Part shown: one piece after another, positions 18,731 to 27,827 of the stretch
Numbering within the stretch: the first letter of the stretch is position 1
How the letters are laid out: the number at the start of each line of letters is the position of its first letter
Source: Arthrobacter sp. NtRootA1
Lineage (GTDB): Bacteria > Actinomycetota > Actinomycetes > Actinomycetales > Micrococcaceae
Direction: 5' to 3'
DNA length: 64,000 bases
NCBI RefSeq assembly: GCF_019976975.1
Contig: NZ_AP024630.1
Location: 496,001-560,000, forward strand
Program-made: the position numbers and the translations under genes
The notes under the pieces: model-generated
The model's database searches: none
Seen by the model: the letters and a program-made list of their open reading frames with translations, nothing else
What the model was told of the DNA's origin: nothing

Positions 18731-19242
18731 AGAAGCGGCTCGGGTGGCTGGCGTTCGGGGCGGTGGCATTCGCCTTACTGACTTCCGCCTCAAGCCCGCC
18801 ATCGGTGACGGAGGCGTCCTGGCAGCGGAGTGAATTCGGCACGGGTAGCTTCGGGACCATCACGATTCCGCCCGCAACGCTCAATGGCGCCTGCGAATAC
18901 CATCCGGTTTTACTCGGCGCCGGAGCCTACGTCAGGATATTTTGGAAGCCGCCAGCCGCCTACCCAGACCTCGCGGACGCTCTGATTGATGTCCACCTGA
19001 TCACTGCCGGATCCCCGGTGACCACCCTGCAGGGGTATCCAGGTACGGCCAACACAACCGGGACATCGGCGGGCTACACCACGGACATTCCAGCCACGCT
19101 TCTTGGTGGCATTTTGGGGTTCAACACGCAGTTCCAAGTAGATATCTACGTCACGGCGGCCGGTTGGAAGTCCACACCCGTCTCGGTCAAGGCCAATGCA
19201 GGACTGATTGCTGGTGTTGGTGGTTCCTGCACCAATCTGTGA
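18727..19242 (+). CDS. SipW-dependent-type secreted protein 3
   Basis: A 171-residue protein with a short N-terminal membrane segment and EASWQRSEFGTGSFGTITI at the cleavage region, matching the A(S/A)W..S.F..G.F pattern of the other two secreted proteins. The mature part (about 140 residues) resembles a fibronectin-III-like beta-sandwich (VRIFWKPP, FQVDIYVTAAGWKS) with two Cys (NGACEYH and GGSCTNL) near its ends. It is last in the five-gene cassette and starts by an ATGA overlap. Confidence 0.75.
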   Translation: MKKRLGWLAFGAVAFALLTSASSPPSVTEASWQRSEFGTGSFGTITIPPATLNGACEYHPVLLGAGAYVRIFWKPPAAYPDLADALIDVHLITAGSPVTTLQGYPGTANTTGTSAGYTTDIPATLLGGILGFNTQFQVDIYVTAAGWKSTPVSVKANAGLIAGVGGSCTNL

Positions 19243-19464
19243 ATCGTCACCGGCGTACTCCAAACTGACACTAAACGTCCCCGGGACACTCCTTGACACC
19301 AGAGTTTCAGGCCCCATCGGCTAAACTTGGCTGGTAAGAGCCCCGAAACTCTTGCGTATGCTGCCATGCGGCAGGCTGCACCGGTAAGTCGGGGCATTCT
19401 CATGTACGGCGTCGAGTCCTGGCCATCCGGCTTGGTCTCGCCCGAAAGAATGGGGGAGGATCCC

Positions 19465-20754
19465 ATGCCCGCTATCGTGATCGTCGGAGCCCAGTGGGGC
19501 GACGAAGGCAAAGGCAAAGCTACCGATCTGCTCGGTGGCCGTGTTGACTACGTGGTTAAGCCCAACGGCGGCAACAACGCCGGGCACACCGTGGTGGTTG
19601 GCGGTGAGAAGTATGAGCTGAAGCTCCTTCCCGCGGGCATTCTGAGCCCCAATGCAATTCCCATTATTGGCAACGGCTGCGTGGTGAACCTCGAGGCCCT
19701 TTTCCAGGAAATCGACGGCCTTGAAGCCCGTGGCGCGGACACCTCCCGTTTGCGCGTTTCGGCCAACGCACACCTCGTAGCGCCGTACCACCAGGTCCTG
19801 GACAAGGTCACGGAGCGCTTCCTCGGCAGCCGCGCCATCGGAACCACGGGCCGTGGCATTGGTCCGGCTTACATGGACAAGGTGGCCCGCTTGGGCATCC
19901 GCGTCCAAGACGTCTTCGACGAATCGATCCTCCGCCAGAAGGTGGAAGGCTCCCTGCGCCAGAAGAACGAACTCCTGGTCAAGGTCTACAACCGCCGCGA
20001 CATCGTGGTGGACGAGATCGTGGAATACTTCCTGTCCTTCGCAGAGCGTCTCCGCCCGCTGGTCATCGACAGCACGCTTGAGCTGAACAACGCTCTGGAC
20101 GAGGGCAAGGTTGTGCTCATGGAGGGCGGTCAGGCCACGTTCCTGGACGTCGACCACGGCACCTACCCGTTCGTCACGTCCTCCAACCCGACGGCCGGCG
20201 GTGCTTCCGTTGGCTCGGGCATCGGCCCCACCCGGATTTCGCGCTCCATCGGCATCATCAAGGCCTACACCACGCGCGTTGGCGCCGGCCCGTTCCCCAC
20301 GGAACTCTTCGACGAGATGGGCGTCTACCTGCAGAAGACCGGTGGCGAGTTCGGTGTGAACACCGGCCGCCCTCGCCGCTGCGGTTGGTACGACGCCGTG
20401 CTGGCGCGCCACGCTTCCCGCGTCAACGGCTTCACGGACTACTTCGTGACCAAGCTGGATGTCCTCACGGGCATCGAGCAGATCCCGGTCTGCGTTGCCT
20501 ACGACGTCGACGGCGTCCGCCACGACGAAATGCCCATGACGCAGACCGAGTTCCACCACGCGGTGCCGATCTTTGAGTACTTCGACGGTTGGACTGAGGA
20601 CATCACCGGCGCCCGGACCATGGAGGACCTTCCGGAGAATGCCCGCAACTATGTGCTGGCTTTGGAAAAGCTCTCCGGTACGCGGTTCTCGGCCATCGGC
20701 GTCGGACCGGACCGCGACCAGACGATCGTTGTGCATGATCTGATCAACGACTAA
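19465..20754 (+). CDS. purA: Adenylosuccinate synthetase
   Basis: A 429-residue enzyme with the N-terminal GTP loop GDEGKGK (about 12-18), [22 protein letters not shown] and [15 protein letters not shown]. It converts IMP and aspartate to adenylosuccinate using GTP, the first step to AMP. ATG 19465 is fixed by GGGGGAGGA just upstream and by the usual [18 protein letters not shown] start. A TAAACT at 19322-19327 may be its -10 box, which would give a leader of about 130 bases. Confidence 0.97.
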   Translation: MPAIVIVGAQWGDEGKGKATDLLGGRVDYVVKPNGGNNAGHTVVVGGEKYELKLLPAGILSPNAIPIIGNGCVVNLEALFQEIDGLEARGADTSRLRVSANAHLVAPYHQVLDKVTERFLGSRAIGTTGRGIGPAYMDKVARLGIRVQDVFDESILRQKVEGSLRQKNELLVKVYNRRDIVVDEIVEYFLSFAERLRPLVIDSTLELNNALDEGKVVLMEGGQATFLDVDHGTYPFVTSSNPTAGGASVGSGIGPTRISRSIGIIKAYTTRVGAGPFPTELFDEMGVYLQKTGGEFGVNTGRPRRCGWYDAVLARHASRVNGFTDYFVTKLDVLTGIEQIPVCVAYDVDGVRHDEMPMTQTEFHHAVPIFEYFDGWTEDITGARTMEDLPENARNYVLALEKLSGTRFSAIGVGPDRDQTIVVHDLIND

Positions 20755-20771
20755 GTTTTACTGAATTTACG

Positions 20772-20841
20772 ACGACGGAGGGTCACCCCTGGTTCTTTGG
20801 AACGCTGGTTCCTCAGGAACCTTGGGGTGGCCCGCCGTCGT
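20772..20841 (+). terminator. Complex terminator after purA, ACGACGG family
   Basis: Outer stem ACGACGG (20772-20778) with CCGTCGT (20835-20841), plus GGGTCACCCC/GGGGTGGCCC and an inner GGTTCC-TCA-GGAACC (20807-20821). Confidence 0.75.
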
Positions 20842-20988
20842 TGTCGCTAGCCCTGGTATCCACCCACTGCTCCGCCTCGCTCAGAAGTTGCGCGTTCCCG
20901 GGACTATTTCGGCGACGCGCGCGGTTACGCCATTCGGGGCCGAAAGCTACGTGCGCGAACAAGCTGAGATGACGACGGGACGGGATAC

Positions 20989-22452
20989 GTGACTACAGAA
21001 ACTGCTGCTGACGGAGTCGGGTTCCGTTCCCGCCGGGGACCCATCCTCATTGCCCTGATGCTCTCCACCGGGCTGGTGGCCATTGATGCGACGATAGTCG
21101 CCACGGCGGTGCCATCGATTGTGGATGACATCGGCGGTTTCACGTCTTTTCCTTGGCTTTTTTCGGCGTACCTGTTGGCGCAGGCAGTCTCCGTGCCTGT
21201 CTATGCCAAGCTGTCCGACGTCGTGGGCCGCAAGCCGATCATCCTCAGCGGGATCGGCCTGTTCCTCCTGGCTTCCATCCTGTGCGGGCTGGCCTGGAGC
21301 ATGCCCGCCCTCATCGCTTTCAGGGTGCTTCAGGGCCTCGGCGCAGGAGCCATCCAGCCGGTGTCCATCACCATTGCCGGGGATATTTACACGCTCGCGG
21401 AGCGGGCGAAAGTACAGGGCTACCTTGCCAGCGTTTGGGCAGTATCGTCCGTTGTTGGACCGACATTGGGAGGCATTCTTTCTTCCTTGGGCATTTGGCG
21501 TTGGATCTTCTTCATCAACATCCCGCTGTGTCTTCTGGCCGGATGGATGTTGGTCCGGACATTCCACGAGAACGTCGAGCGGACGAAACACCGGGTCGAT
21601 TATCTGGGGGCAGGGCTCCTAACAGTCTCGCTAAGCTTGCTCATCCTGGGAGCGCTTGAGGGCGGCCAAGCCTGGTCTTGGAACTCCTCCATAAGCATCG
21701 CGGTGTTTGCCGTCGGTGCGTTGGTGTTCGTCGCCTTCCTCTTCGTAGAGAGGAGAGCGGCTGAGCCTGTCCTCCCACCGTGGGTTGTTTCCCGCCGCCT
21801 GCTGGCGACGACGGCGATGATCTCCTTTGGCGTTGGCGCAGCCATTCTTGGTCTCACCTCGTACGTCCCAACGTTCCTCGAAGGAGCGCTGGCGACTTCC
21901 CCGGTCTTTGCCGGACTCGCTTTGGCGGCCTTGACGGTCGGCTGGCCAATCAGCGCGTCCCAGGCTGGCCGGTTCTACCTCCGGATCGGGTTCCGGAGGA
22001 CGGCTTTGATCGGAATTTCCGTGACGGTCATCGGCGCTGCCGTGCTTGCCCTCACAGCCTCATCACCCAACGTTTTGTTGGTGGCCGTGGCCTGCTTCAT
22101 TGTTGGCCTGGGCCTCGGATTGGTCGCGACGCCGAGCCTGATCGCCGCGCAGTCGAGCGTCGAATGGAACGAACGCGGGGTAGTTACCGGGACAAATCTT
22201 TTTGCCCGTTCCATCGGTAGTTCGATTGGCGTGGCTGTTTACGGTGCGATCGCCAATGCCATTTATGCTGGTGGCCCCAGCGGCGGCCCCGATCCGCAAA
22301 CAACGGTGTCCGCTTCCACCGCCGTCTTCCTGGCCGTGCTGGTGAGTGCCGTGCTTACTGTCATCGCCGTCGTCGCGATGCCTTCCAAGGCGGACGACGC
22401 CATCGCCGCCCAAACGGCTGCCAAGACCGGTGTTGCGCCGTCGCAGGATTAG
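20989..22452 (+). CDS. MFS drug efflux transporter, DHA2 type (14 TM)
   Basis: A 487-residue membrane protein with about 14 hydrophobic segments. ALDATIV-like VAIDATIVATAVPSIV in TM1, KLSDVVGRKP in the loop 2-3 and RVLQGLGAGAIQPV in TM4 are DHA2 antiporter motifs. It probably exports a cationic or aromatic drug with proton exchange. GTG 20989 gives MTTETAADG; ACGGGACGGG is a weak ribosome site. No regulator gene touches it directly. Its last 4 bases overlap the end of the convergent NTF2-like gene. Confidence 0.88.
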   Translation: MTTETAADGVGFRSRRGPILIALMLSTGLVAIDATIVATAVPSIVDDIGGFTSFPWLFSAYLLAQAVSVPVYAKLSDVVGRKPIILSGIGLFLLASILCGLAWSMPALIAFRVLQGLGAGAIQPVSITIAGDIYTLAERAKVQGYLASVWAVSSVVGPTLGGILSSLGIWRWIFFINIPLCLLAGWMLVRTFHENVERTKHRVDYLGAGLLTVSLSLLILGALEGGQAWSWNSSISIAVFAVGALVFVAFLFVERRAAEPVLPPWVVSRRLLATTAMISFGVGAAILGLTSYVPTFLEGALATSPVFAGLALAALTVGWPISASQAGRFYLRIGFRRTALIGISVTVIGAAVLALTASSPNVLLVAVACFIVGLGLGLVATPSLIAAQSSVEWNERGVVTGTNLFARSIGSSIGVAVYGAIANAIYAGGPSGGPDPQTTVSASTAVFLAVLVSAVLTVIAVVAMPSKADDAIAAQTAAKTGVAPSQD

Positions 22453-22880
22453 GACCCGCCGCTTGGCATCGTGTCTTCCGGGCTGACGAAGTCGGTGTGT
22501 TCGTGGATGACTTTCCACTCGCCTTCCTCGCGACGGAAGACGCTGGTGGCGCGAAGGGCGAACGGGCGGGGAGCGCTTCCGTCAATGGTGCCGGTGAAGC
22601 GGACAACGGCGGCGGTGTACGCCATGTCTCCCACGACGTCGAACGCCATAACGTCCAACTTGACGTCTTGGCCTCCCGCAAGCCGGGCTGCTACTCGCCG
22701 AAATGTCGGTTCCAGCTGGGTCCACCCTGTGGTCGAGACGCCCACTGCTCCAAACAGGCTTACTGGCTCGCGGTGGGACCACATTTCAATGCGACGCGAG
22801 GGGTCCCCGTTGACAAGCGCGGCCTCGGCTGCGTGCAGGGCAGGTTCAGCCCACGCGAGGAATTCCTCCCGGGGATCCAT
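22449..22880 (-). CDS. NTF2/SnoaL-like domain protein
   Basis: A 143-residue protein of the cone-shaped NTF2 fold: EFLAWAEPALHAAEAALVNGDPSRRIEMWS at the start, then FRREEGEWKVIHEHTDF at the end, typical of the ketosteroid-isomerase-like/DUF4440 group. The function could be a small enzyme or ligand-binding protein. It overlaps the MFS gene tail to tail by 4 bases (TTAG). Confidence 0.8.
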   Translation of the reverse strand: MDPREEFLAWAEPALHAAEAALVNGDPSRRIEMWSHREPVSLFGAVGVSTTGWTQLEPTFRRVAARLAGGQDVKLDVMAFDVVGDMAYTAAVVRFTGTIDGSAPRPFALRATSVFRREEGEWKVIHEHTDFVSPEDTMPSGGS

Positions 22881-22970
22881 GACTCCTCCTCCACAAGTGC
22901 GGGTTTCTCACAGCGTCCTCCCTCCGAAACGCCCAGTCAACGCAGGTGAACCACCCGGCGTTAAACGCTC

Positions 22971-23016
22971 GACGGCGGCAGGCGGCGCTGCTCTGATGAG
23001 CCGCCGCCCGCCGTCG
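22971..23016 (-). terminator. Terminator hairpin, GACGGCGG family
   Basis: GACGGCGG (22971-22978) pairs with CCGCCGTC (23008-23015); inner GGCGGC/GCCGCC. It lies just behind the MFS gene that ends at 23044. Confidence 0.7.
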
Positions 23017-23043
23017 TACTCCCCGAAAGCCAGCGGCACGGTA

Positions 23044-24285
23044 TCAATCCGGCCGGCTGTTGGCCGTCACAGGGGATCGCGCTGGGGCAGGCTTGGGTGT
23101 GGATTCAGATTTCAACAGCGCCGCTTGGATGACGATGCCCGCGGCAGCGAAGCTAGCGAGGGTCACACCGTATGCCAGCAAGGTTGGCACGAGCCCCCAC
23201 ACGGGCGCGAGTTGGCCAGCGATGATGACCGGCACACTGAACGCCAAGTATGCGGCTGCGTAAATGCTGGCGAATACCCCGGCGCGCTGATGCGGCTGAA
23301 TGTGCGGTGCGATGAGTCGGATCTGTCCACCGAACGATCCGCCGAACCCAATTCCGCCCAGTACTGCTCCGACCCAAACCGCGGGGAGCCATGTTGCATT
23401 GATTCCGAAGAGGACCGCAAGGATCCCGAGCAGAATGAAGGAGACCCCGGCGAGCGAGCTGTGTCGGGCGGGATAGCGGCCAAATACAAGGCTTGCCACC
23501 GCGGCTGAGAACGGGCCAAGGAAAGCGGTGAAACCCGCCACCAGGCCACCGTCCAGCGCAAAGTGGACCCGGAGCAGCGCCGGCGAGAGGCCAAGGAAGA
23601 GGGCTGGAAACATCCACCCGGCGATGTGAAGGGGGAGGCCTGCGGCGAACTCCCGGCGTATTTTGCCGGGAATGCTCAGACGCGGGGTGAGGGAACGGAC
23701 TGCGCCCGGGCGTGTCACGGCTGTCTCGGAGGTGAAACTGACAAAGATGATGCCGAGGACCATGGCCCCCGCCAGGATGGCAAAAATCAAGGTGTTGGCG
23801 TCAGCCGTGAACTGAACCGCTGCGCCGGTCACCAACGCTCCCAGGCCTAGACCGCCCGCTACGGACGCGCCAGCGAGATTGCCGGCAAGTTTCTTGAGGG
23901 AGCCGGGGGCCTGCTCTTGGATCGCGGCGTTGAAGGCGCCGGTTGCAAGGCCGGTGGCGATCCCCTGCAGGGCCCGTGCAAGGATCACCCATGTGATGGT
24001 GGGCGCGGCCAGGAACATGACCATGGAAATGAGTTCTCCATAAAGGGCCAGAAGCATGACGGGCCGACGACCCAGATGGTCCGAAAGCGAGCCGGCCACC
24101 AAGAGGGCGGCGAGCAGCGCAAGGGCGTAGACGGAGAACGCGAAGCTCAGGGTGCCGGCTGAGAATCCCCATTCCTGTTGACGTAGTGAGAGCAAAGGTG
24201 TGGGTGCGCCGGCGGCGAAGAAGAACGCCGCGAAAACGAGCGCCAGCCCGGCGAATGCCGGTTTGGGTGGGAGGGAACGGTGCAA
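23044..24285 (-). CDS. MFS transporter (12 TM)
   Basis: A 413-residue protein with about 12 hydrophobic segments, the loop motif GSLSDHLGRRPVML and an RALQGIATGLATG TM4 motif. It is probably a drug or metabolite exporter. The start is TTG 24285 with GGAGA about 7 bases upstream. It is divergent from a TetR gene, and three TTAGACAG-type operators lie between the two starts, so it should be repressed by that TetR protein. Confidence 0.87.
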   Translation of the reverse strand: MHRSLPPKPAFAGLALVFAAFFFAAGAPTPLLSLRQQEWGFSAGTLSFAFSVYALALLAALLVAGSLSDHLGRRPVMLLALYGELISMVMFLAAPTITWVILARALQGIATGLATGAFNAAIQEQAPGSLKKLAGNLAGASVAGGLGLGALVTGAAVQFTADANTLIFAILAGAMVLGIIFVSFTSETAVTRPGAVRSLTPRLSIPGKIRREFAAGLPLHIAGWMFPALFLGLSPALLRVHFALDGGLVAGFTAFLGPFSAAVASLVFGRYPARHSSLAGVSFILLGILAVLFGINATWLPAVWVGAVLGGIGFGGSFGGQIRLIAPHIQPHQRAGVFASIYAAAYLAFSVPVIIAGQLAPVWGLVPTLLAYGVTLASFAAAGIVIQAALLKSESTPKPAPARSPVTANSRPD

Positions 24286-24297
24286 GGGAAAGTCTCC

Positions 24298-24376
24298 TTA
24301 GACAGGTTGGTCTAACTCTTCCCAGTTAGACAGGTCTGTTCAATTAAGTCAAGAATTTTTAGACAGACCTGTCTGA
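24298..24376. promoter_or_regulatory. Three TetR-type operators between MFS and tetR
   Basis: Imperfect 18-base dyads beginning TTAGACAG lie at 24298-24315, 24325-24342 and 24359-24376 (the last, TTAGACAGACCTGTCTGA, is the most symmetric). TATGCT (24377-24382) follows the third, 7 bases before ATG 24390, suggesting a leaderless tetR transcript under autorepression. Confidence 0.8.
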
Positions 24377-24389
24377 TATGCTGGAATGC

Positions 24390-24962
24390 ATGGTGACTAC
24401 CAGGGTGCCCGCTCGTCAACGCCTCCTTGATGCAGCGGACAAACTGTTCTACTCGGAGGGCGTACACACAGTTGGGATCGACCGTCTTATCGAAGAGGCC
24501 GGCGTGGCCAAGGGCTCGCTCTTCTACAACTTTTCCGGCAAAGACGAGTTGGTTTCCGCCTACTTGGCGGGCCGGGATCAGCAACGCCGTGAGCGGATAG
24601 CCAGGCACCAGGCTGGGCTTGACGAGCCCACGGCGAAATTGCTTGCCATCTTTGATTCCCTTCACGAAGCGGTGACCTCGCCCGGATACAAGGGCTGCCC
24701 GTTTGCCAATGCAAACGCCGAAGCACTCCCGGGAAGCGTCGAGGCTGAAGCCCTGAGAACGTTCCGTGGTTGGCTTTCCGACGCAATCCTGTCCCTCTGC
24801 GAAGAGGCCCGGTTTGCCGATCCAGCAGATGTCGCAGCGCGCATCCGCCTGCTATATGACGGAGCGGTGTCCAACTCGCACCTGGACGCCCAGCCGGGGG
24901 CTGTCCGCTTGGCCAAGGAACTGGCTTCCATGGTTTTGGAAAACGCACCCCGCGCCGTCTGA
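24390..24962 (+). CDS. TetR-family transcriptional regulator
   Basis: A 190-residue repressor. The N-terminal helix-turn-helix spans RQRLLDAADKLFYSEGVHTVGIDRLIEEAGVAKGSLFYNF (about residues 8-47); the C-terminal ligand domain has a GCPFANANAE segment as in the LmrA/YxaF-like group. ATG 24390 is preferred over 24378 because it lies 7 bases behind TATGCT. The target is most likely the divergent MFS gene and its own promoter through the three operators between them. Confidence 0.88.
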   Translation: MVTTRVPARQRLLDAADKLFYSEGVHTVGIDRLIEEAGVAKGSLFYNFSGKDELVSAYLAGRDQQRRERIARHQAGLDEPTAKLLAIFDSLHEAVTSPGYKGCPFANANAEALPGSVEAEALRTFRGWLSDAILSLCEEARFADPADVAARIRLLYDGAVSNSHLDAQPGAVRLAKELASMVLENAPRAV

Positions 24963-25012
24963 CGTTAAGCCCCGATAGGAATAGCTTCACCACCGCTGGG
25001 GTTGACGCTCGC

Positions 25013-25942
25013 ATGAAGGCGATTACCTACAGTGAATACGGAAGTCCGGACGTGCTGGAACTGACTGACCAGCCGATGCCCAAAGTGGGCCCGGGCATGG
25101 TCTTGGTAAGAGTCAGGGCGGCATCTGTGAACCCGGTGGACTGGAAGATCATGGCTGGGTACCTGGACTCCGTTATGGACCTTCAGTTTCCGGCCATTCC
25201 GGGTTGGGACGTGGCAGGCGTTGTGGAATCGGTGGGAATTGACGCCCCGCAATTCCAGCCCGGGGACGAGGTCATTGCCTATGGACGCAAGGACTATGTC
25301 CACGGAGGCAGCTTTGCAGAGTTCATTGCCTTGCCTGAGCGGCTCCTCGCCCGAAAGCCGGCATCGCTGGGATGGAACGCATCTGCTGGACTTCCCCTGG
25401 CAGGGCTGACGGCGTATCAAGTCCTCAAGCGCCTCGGTCTCCAGCCGGGGGAGACGCTGCTGATCCACGGTGGTTCCGGTGGCGTTGGCTCCCTTGGCAT
25501 CCAGATTGCCGTGGCGCTCGGAGCGCGGGTTATCGCGACGGCTTCGGAGCGGAACCACGATTTCCTTCGTTCCCTCGGTGCCGAACCGGTGTCGTACGGC
25601 GAAGGACTTTCTGCGCGGGTACTGGACCTGCGTCCGGACGGTGTAGACGTTGTAGCCGATTTCGTAGGTGGAAACCTCAAGTCAACCCTGGAGGTTCTGG
25701 CAGAAGGCGGCAGGCACGCCTCCATTGCCGACAGCGAGGTAGAGGAACACGGCGGCACCTGGATGTGGGTGAAGCCGATTGGTGCCGAGCTGCAGGAGCT
25801 CGCAGATCTTGTTGATGAGCACAAAATCCAGGTCGAGGTGGCAGAAACGCTCCCGTTGGCGAAGGCTGCGGACGCCTTCCGGCTCAACATGGAAGGCCAT
25901 ACCCGCGGAAAGATCGTTGTTACCGTCCAGCACGACGGTTGA
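25013..25942 (+). CDS. NADP-dependent quinone-oxidoreductase-like protein (MDR superfamily)
   Basis: A 309-residue zinc-free medium-chain reductase. It has the GroES-like N-domain (VRAASVNPVDWKIMAG, GWDVAGVVESVG) and a Rossmann domain with LLIHGGSGGVGSLGIQIAVALGARVIATAS. It probably reduces quinones or enones with NADPH, a plausible detoxification role beside the efflux genes. It starts 50 bases after the TetR gene, so co-transcription is possible. No ribosome site stands out before ATG 25013. Confidence 0.88.
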   Translation: MKAITYSEYGSPDVLELTDQPMPKVGPGMVLVRVRAASVNPVDWKIMAGYLDSVMDLQFPAIPGWDVAGVVESVGIDAPQFQPGDEVIAYGRKDYVHGGSFAEFIALPERLLARKPASLGWNASAGLPLAGLTAYQVLKRLGLQPGETLLIHGGSGGVGSLGIQIAVALGARVIATASERNHDFLRSLGAEPVSYGEGLSARVLDLRPDGVDVVADFVGGNLKSTLEVLAEGGRHASIADSEVEEHGGTWMWVKPIGAELQELADLVDEHKIQVEVAETLPLAKAADAFRLNMEGHTRGKIVVTVQHDG

Positions 25943-25966
25943 TCACTGCTTTCAGGTGAAATCACG

Positions 25967-26019
25967 ACGACGGCAGTCGCCAAGGTTCCCCGAGGAACCG
26001 GCTGGGGGGCCGCCGTCGT
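25967..26019 (+). terminator. Terminator hairpin, ACGACGGC family
   Basis: ACGACGGC (25967-25974) pairs with GCCGTCGT (26012-26019); inner GGTTCC-CCGA-GGAACC (25984-25999). Confidence 0.75.
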
Positions 26020-26158
26020 GCGTGGTTTGCCTTCGTGCGGCACTTTTGTGAAACTGGATTCCTCTGTTCCCAAGTGTTAGGCCGATGTTTTGACGGGCAT
26101 TGCAGGTTTCGCGACGCTGACCACGCGCTGACACTTTCTGATGCCCTCGCGGGCCGGT

Positions 26159-26180
26159 GATTCAGCGCATTCGCTGAATC
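26159..26180 (+). promoter_or_regulatory. Leader hairpin in front of the ABC-F gene
   Basis: GATTCAGCG-CATT-CGCTGAATC is a perfect 9-bp stem ending just before the TGGAG ribosome site of the ATG at 26199. ABC-F genes are often controlled by antibiotic-sensing leaders; a role here is inferred. Confidence 0.45.
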
Positions 26181-26198
26181 CTGGAGCCTCGAAGCATC

Positions 26199-27827
26199 AT
26201 GCCTACAACAAGCAACCCGTCCATCACCCTCACCGACGTCGGCCTTCAGTGGCGCGACGGCACAACCGCCCTGTCCGGGATTTCCGGTAGCTTCGGACCC
26301 CTCCGCTCAGGACTGGTGGGATCCAACGGCGCTGGCAAGTCCACGCTGCTGCGCCTGATGGCCGGCGTCCTCACGCCCACCCAGGGGCACATCCGCACCA
26401 ACGGGGATATCGGCTACCTTCCACAAACGCTTACCCTGAGTGCCGACTCAACCTTGGCGGAGCTCCTGGGTATCGGCAACAAATTGACGGCGCTGCGTGC
26501 CATCGAGTCCGGCGACGTCGGCGTGGAGCACTTCGATGTCCTGGGCGATGACTGGGACATCGAGACCAGGGCGGATGAAGCCCTTCACCACATCGGATTC
26601 TCCGGCGCGGACCTGGACAGGAAAGTTGGAGAGATTTCCGGCGGCGAGGCGATGCTCGTTGCCATCACCGGCCTTCGCCTCCAACGGACGAGCATTACCC
26701 TCCTGGACGAACCAACGAACAACCTAGACCGTGAAGCGCGCACCAAACTGTACGAGCTTCTAGCGACGTGGCCGGGGACGCTGGTGGTCGTTAGCCACGA
26801 CGTTGACCTTCTGGAGTCGATGGACGCCACCGCAGAATTGCACGCCGGGCAGCTCACGGTTTTTGGTGGCCCCTACAGTGCATGGCGCTCCTACTTGGAC
26901 GAGCAGCAAGGCGCGGCAGCCCAAGCTGTCCAGGCCGCCAAGCAAACCATGAAGGTGGAAAAGCGCCAACGCCAGGAAGCGGAATCGAAGCTCGCAAAAA
27001 GGGCCAGGACGGGGCAAGCGAGCTACGACAACAAGAAAGGCTCGAAGATTCTGATGAATCAGAGGGCATCCGATGCCCAGGTCTCTGCGGGGAAGTTGCG
27101 TTCGGGCTTGGACGACAAGGTGGCCGCAGCCCAAGCCGCCCTTGATGCCGCCTCTTCCAGGGTCCGGGAAGAGCAGCGAATCTCGTTGGATCTCCCGGAC
27201 CCCGATGTTCCCCGTAGCCGCCAAATTGCGGAGCTGAGGGGAACAAACCGCTCCTTTATCCTGCAAGGACCGGAACGCGTGGCGATTATCGGGGCCAACG
27301 GCTCCGGCAAGACAACGCTCCTGGAACAGATCGTCAACCGAACCCTGGCCGATGAAGGCAAGGCATCGGGCCGCCTGCTCACGGAGCGGGCGGGCTATTT
27401 GCGCCAGCGGCTGGACGGCTTGGACGAAGCTGCCACCACGCTCGAAAACGTCCAGGCAGCCGCGCCGGGTGTCCCACCGGGAACCGTACGCAACCAGTTG
27501 GCGAGGTTCCTTTTGCGCGGCGACAGCGTAAACCGGCCAGTCCGTACACTCTCCGGAGGTGAGCGATTCAGGGTTTCCCTTGCCAGGCTCCTGTTCGCCG
27601 ATCCGCCCTCCCAGGTCCTCATCCTCGACGAACCTACCAACAACCTGGACATCCATAGCGTGGACCAACTGGTCGAGGCCCTGAATGCCTATCGCGGAGC
27701 GGTGATCCTGGTCAGCCACGACGACGGGTTCCTGGCGCGGCTAAACCTGAGCCTGGTGCTCAAGCTGGACCGCGACGGATCCCTCACCGAGTTGCCCGGA
27801 CGGCCCGGCGGTGTGCCAGAAGGATGA
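26199..27827 (+). CDS. ABC-F family ATPase, antibiotic-resistance or translation-factor type
   Basis: A 542-residue soluble protein with two ABC domains and no membrane segments. Domain 1 has [18 protein letters not shown] and [10 protein letters not shown]; domain 2 has [25 protein letters not shown] and [11 protein letters not shown]. The linker between them (about residues 235-320) is long, Lys/Arg/Ala-rich and helical, as in ribosome-protecting ABC-F proteins. Its neighbours are drug exporters. Which drug or ribosomal role is unknown. The last 44 bases overlap the convergent MFS gene. Confidence 0.9.
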   Translation: MPTTSNPSITLTDVGLQWRDGTTALSGISGSFGPLRSGLVGSNGAGKSTLLRLMAGVLTPTQGHIRTNGDIGYLPQTLTLSADSTLAELLGIGNKLTALRAIESGDVGVEHFDVLGDDWDIETRADEALHHIGFSGADLDRKVGEISGGEAMLVAITGLRLQRTSITLLDEPTNNLDREARTKLYELLATWPGTLVVVSHDVDLLESMDATAELHAGQLTVFGGPYSAWRSYLDEQQGAAAQAVQAAKQTMKVEKRQRQEAESKLAKRARTGQASYDNKKGSKILMNQRASDAQVSAGKLRSGLDDKVAAAQAALDAASSRVREEQRISLDLPDPDVPRSRQIAELRGTNRSFILQGPERVAIIGANGSGKTTLLEQIVNRTLADEGKASGRLLTERAGYLRQRLDGLDEAATTLENVQAAAPGVPPGTVRNQLARFLLRGDSVNRPVRTLSGGERFRVSLARLLFADPPSQVLILDEPTNNLDIHSVDQLVEALNAYRGAVILVSHDDGFLARLNLSLVLKLDRDGSLTELPGRPGGVPEG

